From: Rhizobiales bacterium Y(2018) | GTDB taxonomy: Bacteria; Pseudomonadota; Alphaproteobacteria; Rhizobiales; Aestuariivirgaceae | DNA: 64,000 nucleotides | Direction of reading: 5' to 3' | NCBI GenBank assembly: GCA_005502925.1 | Contig: SCPD01000001.1 | Span: 372,001 to 436,000, forward strand | Shown here: in pieces, positions 28,043 to 36,284 of the stretch | How the letters are laid out: every line of letters starts with the position of its first letter | How positions within the stretch are numbered: position 1 is the first letter of the stretch | Notes under the pieces: model-generated | Told to the model about the DNA's origin: nothing | What the model saw: only the letters and a program-made list of their open reading frames with translations | Database searches by the model: none | Translations under genes and position numbers: made by a program

Positions 28043-29347
28043 GACAATGTTGTCTCAGACCGATCAAATCATTAACTTGCGAAGATTTGATCGGCGATGC
28101 GGAGGGCTTACAAGATAACGCCGGATTTCTGAAAAAACACAATAGAAAGCTCACTGGCTCACGATTGTCGTAGTAGTGATTGGGGGCGCTCGAAATGACG
28201 AGCGCTCGCCGGCAACGCCCTAAAGCGGTTTGTAGAGCTAGCCGTTGTCTACTCACAGCTGAACGTCCTTGAGGCTACTGTTGAGACCGGAGCTGAGTGC
28301 ACAGACGAGGAAAGCGCCCGATCCTGTTTCTCTCAGCCTGCTCACGTAAACGGATCAGCTTCTTGACCGGAACGCATTACCAACGCCATTCCCCGTCTAT
28401 TATTAGAATCTATAAGTAATAGTATATTACGAGAAATGGCATTGGGAATTAGGTCCGGTCCGGTCCGGCCCTTTCCGCCTGCCGGTGTCTGGGACGTCTC
28501 AGATCCACGGACCCGGCTGCATCGCCCCGACATACGCACTGCTCGGTCCCCTCAAAATTCGCCGGTCTCTCAGGGAAGCGCACCGGCTCGCAAGAATGCA
28601 GCGAGCATTTGGGAGTGCTGTGAGCGATAAACTCGAGCCAGGGGCGACCTAATGCGATCAGGAGACGCTCCAGCAGCGCATGACGCTGTGAGATCGTATC
28701 CCCAGAAGCTCTGGGGTGACGACTCAGCATGTCAATAAGCGGCGCCGTCAATGATGGCGCCTTCCATCGATCAATTGCTGGACCAAGCGCCAGATCTTCT
28801 AGTTCCGCCCGCGATATCACCCCGACCTTTCGCGCGGAACATCGACGGTGCGCCTTTGTTGCGAGAGCTCTCGGCTCTGGGCAGCGTGCTTGCTTGGCAT
28901 CGTTCAGGTGGTCAAGGCTAGAAATTTAAAAGCACGCGAAAGCACAACGACTCAGTCGCCCGATACGATATTCGACATCAAGCTCATCTATTTTTTGGAA
29001 CTGCGCGCCATACCCAAACAAACGACCGGTGCGTCGTTTGCCAAACAGATATTCCATTGAACTGAGCCAGTTTCGACCCAGCGCTTTTACCTGCTCAAAT
29101 ATGTATTCGCGCTTGCCTCATCGAGGTTTTCCGGAGGTCCGCATCGGCACACCATATCTGATAACTGTCTATTCCGTGTTGGTGCTCTCGGCCTTGGTTC
29201 CGATGGCGAGGTCTCGCTTCTGCAGTGATTCGAACTACCTGACGTGCGGTCCAGCACTCTCTTTCGCGTGCCTTTTTGTCAACTTCAGTAACGCTTTCCG
29301 ATCGAAAACCACACAGCCACGTCATTTATCCGATGTCTTGACCAGCA
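28043..29347. other. 1.3-kb stretch with no convincing gene (decayed DNA)
   Basis: Short frames occur on both strands, but none has a good ribosome-binding site plus recognisable family. The best is a 123-codon minus-strand frame, listed separately. An AT-rich patch near 28400-28435 stands out against its surroundings. The stretch reads like eroded mobile DNA between the resolvase-like gene and the repeat array at 29348. Confidence 0.5.
28449..28820 (-). CDS. Doubtful 123-aa frame, possibly a gene remnant
   Basis: The frame starts at a GTG at 28820 after GGTCGGG. Its first 65 residues (MISRAELEDLALGPAIDRW..., ...ALLERLLIALGRPWLEF) look protein-like and helical, but the second half is Cys/Arg/Pro-rich and low in hydrophobic order. 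I recognise no family. It could be the start of a broken gene that runs into noncoding DNA. Confidence 0.22.
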   Translation of the reverse strand: MISRAELEDLALGPAIDRWKAPSLTAPLIDMLSRHPRASGDTISQRHALLERLLIALGRPWLEFIAHSTPKCSLHSCEPVRFPERPANFEGTEQCVCRGDAAGSVDLRRPRHRQAERAGPDRT

Positions 29348-29453
29348 AAATGTTTACTTGTTAGATGCCAGCACCGACCAAATGTTGACGCCATCCGTTC
29401 AAATGTTGACAGATGTTGACGGCACGCAGCTCAGATGCTGACCAAACGTCGAC
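29348..29453 (+). repeat. Six direct decamer repeats phased to the DNA helix
   Basis: Variants of AAATGTTGAC begin at 29348 (AAATGTTTAC), 29380, 29401, 29411 (AGATGTTGAC), 29433 (AGATGCTGAC) and 29444 (AAACGTCGAC). All are on one strand. The start-to-start distances are 32, 21, 10, 22 and 11 bases, close to whole turns of B-DNA, so bound proteins would line up on one face. Such arrays occur as iterons, transposase-binding ends (for example IS21-like termini) or activator sites. No transposase or replication gene is adjacent. The nearest gene, at 29585, ends toward it. Confidence 0.6.
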
Positions 29454-29584
29454 TGAAAGCGCAGCGGATCTGGCCCATGGCCCCGATGATGGTCAAGTTT
29501 AAAGTTAACAATGGTGTTGGTGCCCAGCAAGGTGATTGGGCCTCATCAGCCACAGTATTGGTTGCCGCCACTCAATGCTTAACC

Positions 29585-30610
29585 TCAGGGCAGAAATTGC
29601 ACGCTACTCTCTAGCAGTTCGCGTGCCACCATGGCGTCGATTTGCGACTTAAAACTAATTGCCTGAATGATATGCGCGCCGCCATGCTCTCGATCTTCCA
29701 CAACGCGTAGCGACACATACATTGTTCCTTGCGACGTATTAGCTGGTCCCGTCCCGAGCACTGATCGCCGCCCCCTCCAAGTGCTCGCGGCGATAGAAAC
29801 CGGCACAGCGCCCGTCCCCGCGAATGCTTTCTTCGCGGTGTTCATTATGGCCTTGTCGGCATCGCTCCATTGTCCGCCGAAATCCATAAAGGACACCCCT
29901 GCAATTCCATCAGCTGACTCATTCATCAAGCTGACCACGTGTGCCGTGCGACCGTTTTCGGCCGTGAGGGAGCTTCGGTCGACGCTAAACGGAACATCGG
30001 AGAGGAGCGTCACGTGTGCTTCCGGATACCTGAATTCCTTACGTCCAGAAATCCACACTGGGTTCGACAGTTTTTCGATGCGAGCAAGAGACCCATCGAG
30101 TCCGCCCAAAACGGTTTGCGCCAGTTCGGGCGTTAAGTAGATACTTCCATTTTTGGTAGAAAAGGATCGCTTGGTAGCCGCCGCTTGAATCATTTGTTCG
30201 GCTGAGACGGCACCTTGCTTTGCTTGCTCTCGAAACGTCTCAATCTCGTCGTTCATAACTCGCTGTTTGGCAGCTTGATAGTCCGGCGAATAAATGACCT
30301 TCCCACCCTCTGCACTCATCTTGATTGAGAGCCAAGTTTCTTTCTGAAATTGTAATGCCTCAGGCAATATGCGACTCACTTGCTGCTGCAATTCTGCCCT
30401 AGCGTTCGCATCATTCCTTATGGACTCAGGCACGTATGACCAAAATTCGCGATGAAGTTCCTCAGTTAACACTCCATCAACCGGAGCAATCTGACTAAAA
30501 ATCTCCTGTTGGCGCGCTGTCAAACGTGGTTGCTGTTCGGCCGACGCAACAAGCGCGGACGCCCAAGTCAGGAGGAGAGCAATATAAAGCCGAACAAGTG
30601 CCTTGCGCAT
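29585..30610 (-). CDS. Exported protein of unknown function
   Basis: This 341-aa protein has a clear Sec signal peptide (MRKALVRLYIALLLTWASALVASA, likely cleaved after ASA at about residue 24). The mature part is mixed alpha/beta with no Cys pairs and no motif I recognise. It contains LTPELAQTVLGG and a C-terminal VSLRVVEDREHGGAHIIQAISF that looks like beta strands. It stands alone, facing away from the XRE regulator at 30848, with about 240 bases of possible promoter between them. Its function cannot be inferred. Confidence 0.6.
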   Translation of the reverse strand: MRKALVRLYIALLLTWASALVASAEQQPRLTARQQEIFSQIAPVDGVLTEELHREFWSYVPESIRNDANARAELQQQVSRILPEALQFQKETWLSIKMSAEGGKVIYSPDYQAAKQRVMNDEIETFREQAKQGAVSAEQMIQAAATKRSFSTKNGSIYLTPELAQTVLGGLDGSLARIEKLSNPVWISGRKEFRYPEAHVTLLSDVPFSVDRSSLTAENGRTAHVVSLMNESADGIAGVSFMDFGGQWSDADKAIMNTAKKAFAGTGAVPVSIAASTWRGRRSVLGTGPANTSQGTMYVSLRVVEDREHGGAHIIQAISFKSQIDAMVARELLESSVQFLP

Positions 30611-30847
30611 TTAACTCATCCGATGGACTAGAATAGATCTGAGATCATATTTGATAGTCTTGCTAACAGGCGAGCGGAAGAAACAGAAGCCCTTCTGGAA
30701 TAGGCGAAACATCAACTCATTGCGAAGGTCATCGACCTGACAATTTCGCCCTTCCGCTCTAGCTGGATGCTCAGTGCAACACGTCACTCGAAATCCCGTA
30801 TGGATCCCGCATTCTCGTCGCTATAGCTAGATCAGAGTCAATGACGA

Positions 30848-31273
30848 ATGAGCAGCAGGACGATGACATCAACAGCAGCCCTAGTCAAGAAAGCGATCGA
30901 GCGACTTGCCTATCGAAAGACACAACGGACAATTGCCGAGGAAGCTGGCTTCAAGACACCAAACATGCTTTCAATGATAAAATGTGGCAAAGCGCCCTTG
31001 CCACTTGATAAAGTGCCTGCACTGGCCTGCGCTCTCGAGATGGATCCAGCACTACTCTACAAGACAGCGCTTGCTGATCTTTGGCCAGCACACAACGCGG
31101 TGATTCACCAAATATTTCGAGGCGTCCTTACGAGTGACGAATGGGACATCATAAGTATTGTCAGAGAGAACGCCGGCGGGGATGTGCCCACCATCACAGC
31201 CGCTCTAAAGGACCAGGTCGCTGCTATTTTCAATACTGAAACTGAAAGCCGGACCGCTGAAACCGAGTCCTAA
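30848..31273 (+). CDS. XRE-family helix-turn-helix regulator
   Basis: The 141-aa protein has an N-terminal helix-turn-helix of the Cro/CI type (about residues 12-60: KTQRTIAEEAGFKTPNMLSMIKCGKAPLPLDKVPALACALEM). The C-terminal half (about 75-130) is unassigned and ends in a Glu/Thr-rich tail. It is divergent from the exported-protein gene at 29585-30610 and could repress it. The neighbour on the right is a thermonuclease gene on the opposite strand. Similar small regulators are common in phages and islands. Several ATGs lie close together and the exact start is uncertain. Confidence 0.75.
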   Translation: MSSRTMTSTAALVKKAIERLAYRKTQRTIAEEAGFKTPNMLSMIKCGKAPLPLDKVPALACALEMDPALLYKTALADLWPAHNAVIHQIFRGVLTSDEWDIISIVRENAGGDVPTITAALKDQVAAIFNTETESRTAETES

Positions 31274-31300
31274 CTTGTGAATGATGGTTATCGGAGGAAT

Positions 31301-31972
31301 CTATTGTATCGGCGGTCGCCAACCCGCTGATATAGCTTCTTTCTCATCACAAAACCACCGCTCGCCACTAGATAAATTGATCTTCGTCTTGGAATAGTGG
31401 CGAGACCACGGTGTATGATAAATGTGTTCGCCTTTGCGGTTTATGTTTCCCTTGATCGGACACCCATTCGGTGCAATTTGGACCGCCGTATTCCACCTGC
31501 GCTTTCGATACTCCCAAGGGGGCTGGGTCGCAGACTGCCAGATGCCGCTAGCCTTATGACGAGCCAAATCTTCCTGGCCAACATAGTCGCGTGAGTATTT
31601 TGTGTATGCCCAAGCTAACCCCTGCAAGACTAAGCTCGCATTGATGTCCGGTTCGGCCTCGGTTGAGCAAACTGCAATCAACCTACCATACTGATCGAAC
31701 GCTGAACCTCGGCAATGAACGACATGTCCGTCAACTAGTTTCGCCAGAGCATTTGCTGCTTCCGTTCCACAATCCCATACGCCTTTAGGCAGCTGGCAAC
31801 GCTGCGCTGTCTCTGGCGCATCGATACCGTGGAGTCTGATCGGACGAGAACCAATTTCAAGAGTATCGCCGTCGACAATTCTGGTCGGTCCCGATAGCTC
31901 GAATGCCAGAGTCGCTGGGCTACCCCAAGTGAGTGCTAGAAGCACGCTGACAATGCGGTAAAGAGGGTTCAT
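31301..31972 (-). CDS. Secreted thermonuclease (staphylococcal nuclease-like)
   Basis: The 223-aa protein has a signal peptide (about 1-23, ending LAFEL) followed by an SNase OB-fold: IVDGDTLEIGSRPIRLHGIDAPE contains the Ca-binding Asp/Asp and catalytic Arg and Glu, and ASAFDQYGRL-type residues follow at about 88-97. Four or more Cys suggest disulfides in the periplasm or outside. The C-terminal 70 residues (EYRKRRWNTAV... GCPIKGNINRKGEHIYH) resemble a common extension that may bind nucleic acid or envelope. It would hydrolyse DNA or RNA non-specifically. Confidence 0.85.
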   Translation of the reverse strand: MNPLYRIVSVLLALTWGSPATLAFELSGPTRIVDGDTLEIGSRPIRLHGIDAPETAQRCQLPKGVWDCGTEAANALAKLVDGHVVHCRGSAFDQYGRLIAVCSTEAEPDINASLVLQGLAWAYTKYSRDYVGQEDLARHKASGIWQSATQPPWEYRKRRWNTAVQIAPNGCPIKGNINRKGEHIYHTPWSRHYSKTKINLSSGERWFCDEKEAISAGWRPPIQ

Positions 31973-32548
31973 GTGAGTCTCGCCGTCCGTTTATGTCCAT
32001 AGAACATAATGTGGCTGCCAATAATCTGCAAAATGGCAAGAGCCATGCGGGGACACCCCCCTGCCCTTGATGCGTTTGCGCGAGCAGACCATGGTGGCCC
32101 ATCTGCGCGGCGTTACCAGGTTCAACCGAACCGAACTAGATCTACTCCTGGGAGAAGCAGATTCAGGAGTAAGCGCGGGCATTCAAAAGCGAGTGTGGAT
32201 GGCGGCGCGCTGATCGCAATATAGGAGATTGAGCGACCGCATGCGAAGGACCAACCGTCATCAGTGGTCCTGAGCACGCGGTCCACTTCCGCATAGGTTT
32301 GGACCAATTTACTGATTTAATTGAGGTATTTTCGCCTCCAAAAGAGAGACTTGAAATTTCGCGAAATGTCGCTAACACAGTGATTACGGACTTGAGCGGA
32401 AGCCAAGGACCGTCTTCGCGTAAAAGCGAGTTAATTTGCCAGAGGAGCCCGGGAAACCGAGGCTCCTCATGGTTTTTATGCCCAACTTGCTCACCAGCAG
32501 AATATCGATCCAGACACGACGCGTGTCGGCTTTCGGATTGCGCAGGCT
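31973..32548. other. 575-base stretch without a supported gene
   Basis: Two inverted repeats are visible. TACTCCTG (32143-32150) pairs with CAGGAGTA (32164-32171). GAGGAGCC (32442-32449) pairs with GGCTCCTC (32461-32468) and is followed by a short T-run on the plus strand. A 47-codon plus-strand frame at 32070-32213 reads MRLREQTMVAHLRGVTR and may be a remnant, but nothing confirms it. Confidence 0.45.
32442..32475 (+). terminator. Terminator-like hairpin
   Basis: A perfect 8-bp stem (GAGGAGCC/GGCTCCTC) with an 11-base loop is followed by ATGGTTTTT. It lies about 80 bases beyond the end of the three-gene minus-strand run (33360 to 32549). On that strand the tail is not T-rich, so termination there is less certain. 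Confidence 0.35.
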
Positions 32549-32860
32549 TTACAGCTTGGTTCTTCTTTTCTCAATGATCACCAGGTCGCCGTTCATCGGG
32601 ACTTTGCACATGCCTCTACCAGCCGGGGCCTTGACTAAGAAGCGATCATGGTCGTCGATCTGGGCGATACGCGACATATCCTCGAGCATGGACTGCCATA
32701 GTGTCGTTGTTGATGGAATTGGCGCCGTCGGTTGGTGCGAAGGCGAAAGGTCGTTCGTTTTGCTCATAGAGGCTTCGGCGTTCCCTACGTGCAAGCCCTG
32801 ACACTTATTGGTCGTTAGGACGGAGCACCGAGTGCGCTGTCCTACCGTTAGACGACTCAT
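32549..32860 (-). CDS. Unknown small protein, third of a three-gene run
   Basis: This 103-aa frame has an ATG at 32860 that overlaps the stop of the preceding minus-strand gene (ATGA), suggesting coupled translation. A later ATG at 32767 would give a 72-aa form starting MSKTNDLSPSHQP. The C-terminal half (MLEDMSRIAQIDDHDRFLVKAP, MNGDLVIIEKRR) looks like an ordered small domain. I recognise no family. It is probably cotranscribed with 32857-33102 and 33145-33360. Confidence 0.45.
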   Translation of the reverse strand: MSRLTVGQRTRCSVLTTNKCQGLHVGNAEASMSKTNDLSPSHQPTAPIPSTTTLWQSMLEDMSRIAQIDDHDRFLVKAPAGRGMCKVPMNGDLVIIEKRRTKL

Positions 32861-33102
32861 CCCTTGGTCATGTTCGGCGGCGTCGAGTGCGCTCTGAGCC
32901 AGAAGTATTCGGGATCTCCGGTCAATTCCGTCCCCAACTCGTCAATCGCCTTCGCCAGGGCATTACACCTTGCATGCCGTGGCGAGTCATAAGGCTGGCA
33001 GCTTCCATATTTCAAACTCCAAAGGCGCGCTTCCCGGAGCGCACCTAGGAGCAGTGGCATTTCACTGTTCGAGAACGATGGACGTAACGGACGGCGGATC
33101 AT
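32857..33102 (-). CDS. Unknown small protein, paralogue of the gene at 33145
   Basis: This is an 81-aa frame with the start placed at the ATG at 33102, behind TTGGAG about nine bases away. A GTG at 33141 would add 13 residues. The C-terminal part, RCNALAKAIDELGTELTGDPEYFW, matches the neighbour's RCEELIAAIDNVASELVGDASYF at the same spacing, so the two are tandem duplicates that have diverged. I have seen similar short hypothetical proteins in rhizobia, but the function is unknown to me. Helical, with no membrane segment. Confidence 0.6.
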   Translation of the reverse strand: MIRRPLRPSFSNSEMPLLLGALREARLWSLKYGSCQPYDSPRHARCNALAKAIDELGTELTGDPEYFWLRAHSTPPNMTKG

Positions 33103-33144
33103 CAGATACAACTCCAAAACACGCGGGATAGGCCCAGGCACCGC

Positions 33145-33360
33145 TCAGGCCCTCGACTGAACGTCCACAATTTGGAAATAGCTCGCATCCCCGACGAGCT
33201 CGCTGGCAACATTGTCGATAGCGGCGATAAGCTCCTCGCACCGCTTCCGAAGTTCGGAATCGTGGCACTCGCCCCTCTCACAGGCGATGGACAGGTTACG
33301 GCATACGGCGAGCGACTGGATGAACTGTTGGCGATCGGAAAAACTCATTGGACGGAACAT
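33145..33360 (-). CDS. Unknown small protein, first of a three-gene run
   Basis: This 71-aa helical protein begins MFRPMSFSDRQQFIQSL and ends FQIVDVQSRA. Its RC-x2-L-x2-AID-x5-L-x-GD-x2-YF core is shared with the next gene downstream. The ATG at 33360 lies behind GGTGAG; a second ATG five codons on is possible. It is divergent from the SRAP gene at 33440, with 79 bases between. The three-gene run has no recognised function. Confidence 0.55.
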   Translation of the reverse strand: MFRPMSFSDRQQFIQSLAVCRNLSIACERGECHDSELRKRCEELIAAIDNVASELVGDASYFQIVDVQSRA

Positions 33361-33439
33361 GACTACTCACCGGGTTGACAGGGCTCTTTCCCAGGACTAG
33401 AACAGAAAGGGAACATACAGTCCAGAGGTTTTGCGTAAA

Positions 33440-34114
33440 ATGTGTGGACGAATTCGCGACCCAAATGTCGAGGAAATATCCGAGATCAAAATCAACCCGC
33501 TCCGGAATTACTGGAAGCGGGAGCGAGCCAGCTACATGCGCGCAGGCTCGGACGTTCCGGTGGTCGTCTTGGAGGATGGAAGCCGCGCCCTAGTTGGGAT
33601 GAAATGGGGCTTGCTCCCGTCATGGTCTAAATCCGAGACCTTGGACTATTCGACCTACAATGCCCGATCAGAAAGCATCCGGGAGACCGCGACGTTTCGC
33701 GGCGCATGGCATCGAGGGCAGCGCTGCCTATTCCCGACAACCGGCTTCTATGAGAAGCGCCGAACGGATGGGAAGATGTTTTGCTTTAGCCTCGCCGATT
33801 CAGCGCTCATGACATTCGCCGGCCTTTGGGACGAATGGAGAAGCCCGATAACGGGCGAGATCATCCGAAGCACCACGATCATAACAACGCGACCGAATGA
33901 GCTTGTCGGGAAGATCCACAACCGCATGCCGGTGATTATAGCACCGGAGGATCGAGCGCGATGGCTTGGCGAGGAGCTGGCGACGGAAGACGAGTTGTTG
34001 GCTTTGCTGGGGCCCTACCCTTCAGACGTGATGACCGTCTCTCCGGAGATCAGCGGACAGGTTGGACGAGCGAGCGCTAAGCGATCAAGCGATCAGTTGC
34101 CGTTGTTCGGATAA
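33440..34114 (+). CDS. SRAP-domain (HMCES/YedK) abasic-site protein, island copy
   Basis: This 224-aa SRAP protein traps abasic sites in single-stranded DNA through a thiazolidine bond to the Cys after the initiator Met. The start was therefore set at ATG 33440, giving MCGRIRD, rather than the TTG at 33431 that would bury the Cys. Family landmarks are MKWGLLPSW, YSTYNARSE, GFYEKR (catalytic Glu) and HNRMPVI (active-site His). The C-terminus PLFG resembles a beta-clamp-type tail. A second SRAP gene lies at 60578 and shares most of these blocks. SRAP genes are frequent near phage and SOS loci. Confidence 0.9.
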   Translation: MCGRIRDPNVEEISEIKINPLRNYWKRERASYMRAGSDVPVVVLEDGSRALVGMKWGLLPSWSKSETLDYSTYNARSESIRETATFRGAWHRGQRCLFPTTGFYEKRRTDGKMFCFSLADSALMTFAGLWDEWRSPITGEIIRSTTIITTRPNELVGKIHNRMPVIIAPEDRARWLGEELATEDELLALLGPYPSDVMTVSPEISGQVGRASAKRSSDQLPLFG

Positions 34115-34128
34115 TGGGTGCGCCGGAT

Positions 34129-34875
34129 TTAGTCCGTCATTGCCCATTTATCGATCTCTTTTCCAAGTAGCGCCCGATTCCAAAATTCTTCGGCTTCTTC
34201 TCGGCAGTGCTCTTGTAGATCGGTTAGCTCAAGTGACTTTCCCGTAATTGCAATGCTGGCATTCTCCAAAACATCGCGGGCACAAACTGTGAGGCGAAAA
34301 AGCTGGCCATAGGTCAGATTAAGCTTCTTGTCGCGCATAAGCGAATGGGCGAAATGGTTATCGCGCGCGACCTTCAAGCGCTTCAGGCCAGATTGCCCAA
34401 GCTTTCCGCGAAAAGTAACGGTATAGGCCTTTGAGGCCTTATCAATGGCGTTCAGACAGTCCTGCTCGAACCGAGCCGCGAAGTGGAGATCACCTCTTGG
34501 GCTAGAGTTACGGGCATTCTTGGCAAGCGCTCGTCGACAACGCTTTTGACGAAGTAACCGGATCATGAGCGGAATCGAGGCCGCGTCCTTGGTATTTGCG
34601 TGGCGATGCCGGTTGCCCCTGTCGAACAAACGGGCGAGATGCATCGCCAGATCGAAGCTTAAGCACTCTTTGATCGTGTTGTATGCGCCCACGCCGGGAA
34701 TCTCAGTGTCGGACATCCTGCCCACTAAATCGTTGCCGGCTTCAAGCGTGGCTTCGATCTTGAGAGCGCCTACGATATTGGTCTCAAGGATCGGAATCAT
34801 TCGGTCGAGTTTGGCCAGCGCGGCCTTAGCGCTGATCACGTTCCGCTTTTTCTTTTTTGGCTTCTGCGGCAACAA
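34129..34875 (-). CDS. HEPN/AbiU2-like protein
   Basis: The 248-aa all-helical protein has a C-terminal R-x5-H motif, RDNHFAH (Arg171, His177), in the place expected for HEPN RNases of the AbiU2 type. The N-terminus is Lys-rich (PKKKKRN). HEPN proteins commonly cut RNA and appear in abortive infection and toxin-antitoxin systems. The DUF4145 gene at 34878-35609 ends only two bases before this start, so the two form an operon with DUF4145 first. The assignment rests on the motif and helical pattern. Which target it cuts, if any, is unknown. Confidence 0.65.
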   Translation of the reverse strand: MLPQKPKKKKRNVISAKAALAKLDRMIPILETNIVGALKIEATLEAGNDLVGRMSDTEIPGVGAYNTIKECLSFDLAMHLARLFDRGNRHRHANTKDAASIPLMIRLLRQKRCRRALAKNARNSSPRGDLHFAARFEQDCLNAIDKASKAYTVTFRGKLGQSGLKRLKVARDNHFAHSLMRDKKLNLTYGQLFRLTVCARDVLENASIAITGKSLELTDLQEHCREEAEEFWNRALLGKEIDKWAMTD

Positions 34876-34877
34876 GA

Positions 34878-35609
34878 CTAGCTCGTCACTGACTTGGCGA
34901 GCTTCATTAGACGCTCAATCAAATCATCATGCTGATAGACAGCCTTAAGAATTTCCTTTGCTACATCAATAGCCACTTCGGCATGCGGCTTGTCCACATC
35001 TTCATACACCTTCGCTTCAACGTGCGCCGCATCATTCCCGAGTATTCTTAAGTGATCCGCAGCCGCGAGGAGTTTGGGCGGTAAAACGGCATGCTCGCCC
35101 AAGTTGGAAATGCGCTCTTTAAGATTGCCGCCTTTTACGCCCTTATCCTCACAGAGCAACTCTAACGTCTTGCGCACCATCAGCGCTGCGGCATTGAATG
35201 AGGCGACGCTATGACTTGCTATTGCCTCCCTAAGGGCTTTGACGATCTTCTCCGGAACCCCGTTGGTTTGAAAATCGATCAATTCGGGCGGTGCGACCCA
35301 GGGCAAATTGTCCTGCGGGCGGCCCAGGCCACCATCCGCAAAAGCGATGAGCGCGCCGCAATTCGGGTTTGGACACCGTCGCAGTCCCATTGTCATCGTG
35401 ACAGTAGATTGCCTCCGATTGTTTTCGACGCTTCCCACCCACTTTAAATACTGAGCATCGTTGATACCCCCGATGGGCGAGAACGAGCCGGCGCGACCGC
35501 AATGTGGGCAGGTGATGTTGAGGGGCCTTGGATTGGCGTGTGTCGGTTTTTCGTGATCCGGGCGAAGAAGATTGGGGTCGTCGTATTCCTGGATTGGCGG
35601 TTGAGCCAT
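34878..35609 (-). CDS. DUF4145-domain protein with zinc ribbon
   Basis: The 243-aa protein has an N-terminal zinc-ribbon-like part (TCPHCG at about 33-38 and RCPNPNCG at about 78-85) and a C-terminal DUF4145 helical domain (about 118-230) with the typical end LRILGNDAAHVEA, an R-x7-H arrangement (Arg188, His196) related to HEPN. DUF4145 domains occur in restriction enzymes and in stand-alone defence genes. It is coupled to the AbiU2-like gene downstream. Its start lies about 90 bases from tRNA-Ser, on the same strand. Confidence 0.75.
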   Translation of the reverse strand: MAQPPIQEYDDPNLLRPDHEKPTHANPRPLNITCPHCGRAGSFSPIGGINDAQYLKWVGSVENNRRQSTVTMTMGLRRCPNPNCGALIAFADGGLGRPQDNLPWVAPPELIDFQTNGVPEKIVKALREAIASHSVASFNAAALMVRKTLELLCEDKGVKGGNLKERISNLGEHAVLPPKLLAAADHLRILGNDAAHVEAKVYEDVDKPHAEVAIDVAKEILKAVYQHDDLIERLMKLAKSVTS

Positions 35610-35701
35610 GGTTTCCCCGTCCCAAATTTATGACCACAAAACCGCTACAAAAACGCGCTTCGCTCCGGTCTAACTAATTTATTTTATTGAGAAAAATAGA
35701 C

Positions 35702-35795
35702 TGGCGGAGACGGAGGGATTCGAACCCTCGATACGCCTTTACAAACGTATAACGGTTTAGCAAACCGCCGCCTTCAGCCGCTCGGCCACGTCTCC
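35702..35795 (-). tRNA. tRNA-Ser(GCU)
   Basis: On the minus strand the acceptor arms GGAGACG/CGTCTCC, the anticodon arm CGGTTTGCTAAACCG (anticodon GCT), the long variable arm expected for serine tRNAs, the T loop GGGTTCGAATCCC, and an encoded CCA at 35702-35704 are all visible. The 3' end points toward the accessory half, which is the usual orientation when an island integrates into a tRNA gene. Confidence 0.95.
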
Positions 35796-35993
35796 TGCGC
35801 GGGCCACCTCTTGCCCGTATTTGGCCCGCCTGTGAAGGGAAATTTTGCGAGGAAATAAGTCACATTGGAGTGACATGGGCCCTCAGGCCAATTGCCTGGC
35901 GGCGGGAACCGTGCGACATTGGCAGAGTTAAATGAATCTTATCGGGCTCCGTGGCAATGGCGTCCCGGTGGACTGTGTAGTCAGGAGAAGAAA

Positions 35994-36269
35994 ATGCGCC
36001 GGATTATTTTGAGTATCGCTTTCGCCGGTGCGGTTTTCGGCCCCGCTCTTGCGGCCGAGAATTTCATTCCCGGCGGCCACACTTATTCGCCCGACAACAT
36101 CCCCCTGCCCCAGCTCAACACCGAGCAGGACAATATCAACCGGCAAGCCGACATCATCCAGTCGGACATCTATACCAAGCAGCGCGAGCAGAAGCTGCTC
36201 GACAGCCAGTTCAGCCGCTTTACCAGCGAGCAGGAGCTGCATGGCGATGATTTTTCACTCGACTACTGA
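35994..36269 (+). CDS. Small exported protein of unknown function
   Basis: This 91-aa protein has a signal peptide (MRRIILSIAFAGAVFGPALAAE). The mature part is a Gln/Asp-rich helical chain (NTEQDNINRQADIIQSDIYTKQREQKLLDSQF), probably coiled-coil. The start is fixed by CAGGAGAAG four to nine bases before the ATG at 35994. An in-frame extension to 35892 has no ribosome-binding site. It is the first gene right of tRNA-Ser and ends 15 bases from the CDGSH gene, convergent with it. No family is recognised. Confidence 0.7.
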   Translation: MRRIILSIAFAGAVFGPALAAENFIPGGHTYSPDNIPLPQLNTEQDNINRQADIIQSDIYTKQREQKLLDSQFSRFTSEQELHGDDFSLDY

Positions 36270-36284
36270 GGTCGGCCCGCTTCC

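Noticed and set aside
29029-29364. A 111-codon plus-strand frame
   Set aside because: The translation has a mixed, Cys- and Ser-rich pattern without ordered segments and no ribosome-binding site. It lies in decayed DNA.
29348-29453. Repeats as a CRISPR array
   Set aside because: The units are ten bases long, imperfect and unevenly spaced by 10-32 bases; no spacers of constant length and no cas genes are present.
32070-32213. A 47-codon plus-strand frame
   Set aside because: It lacks a good ribosome-binding site and any recognisable family, so it is mentioned only as a possible remnant.
35702-35795. A duplicated tRNA-Ser 3' end as an attachment site within the window
   Set aside because: I looked for a second copy of the tRNA 3' end in the left half and saw none. 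The similar stretches at 50.7 kb and 61.4 kb belong to other intact tRNAs.
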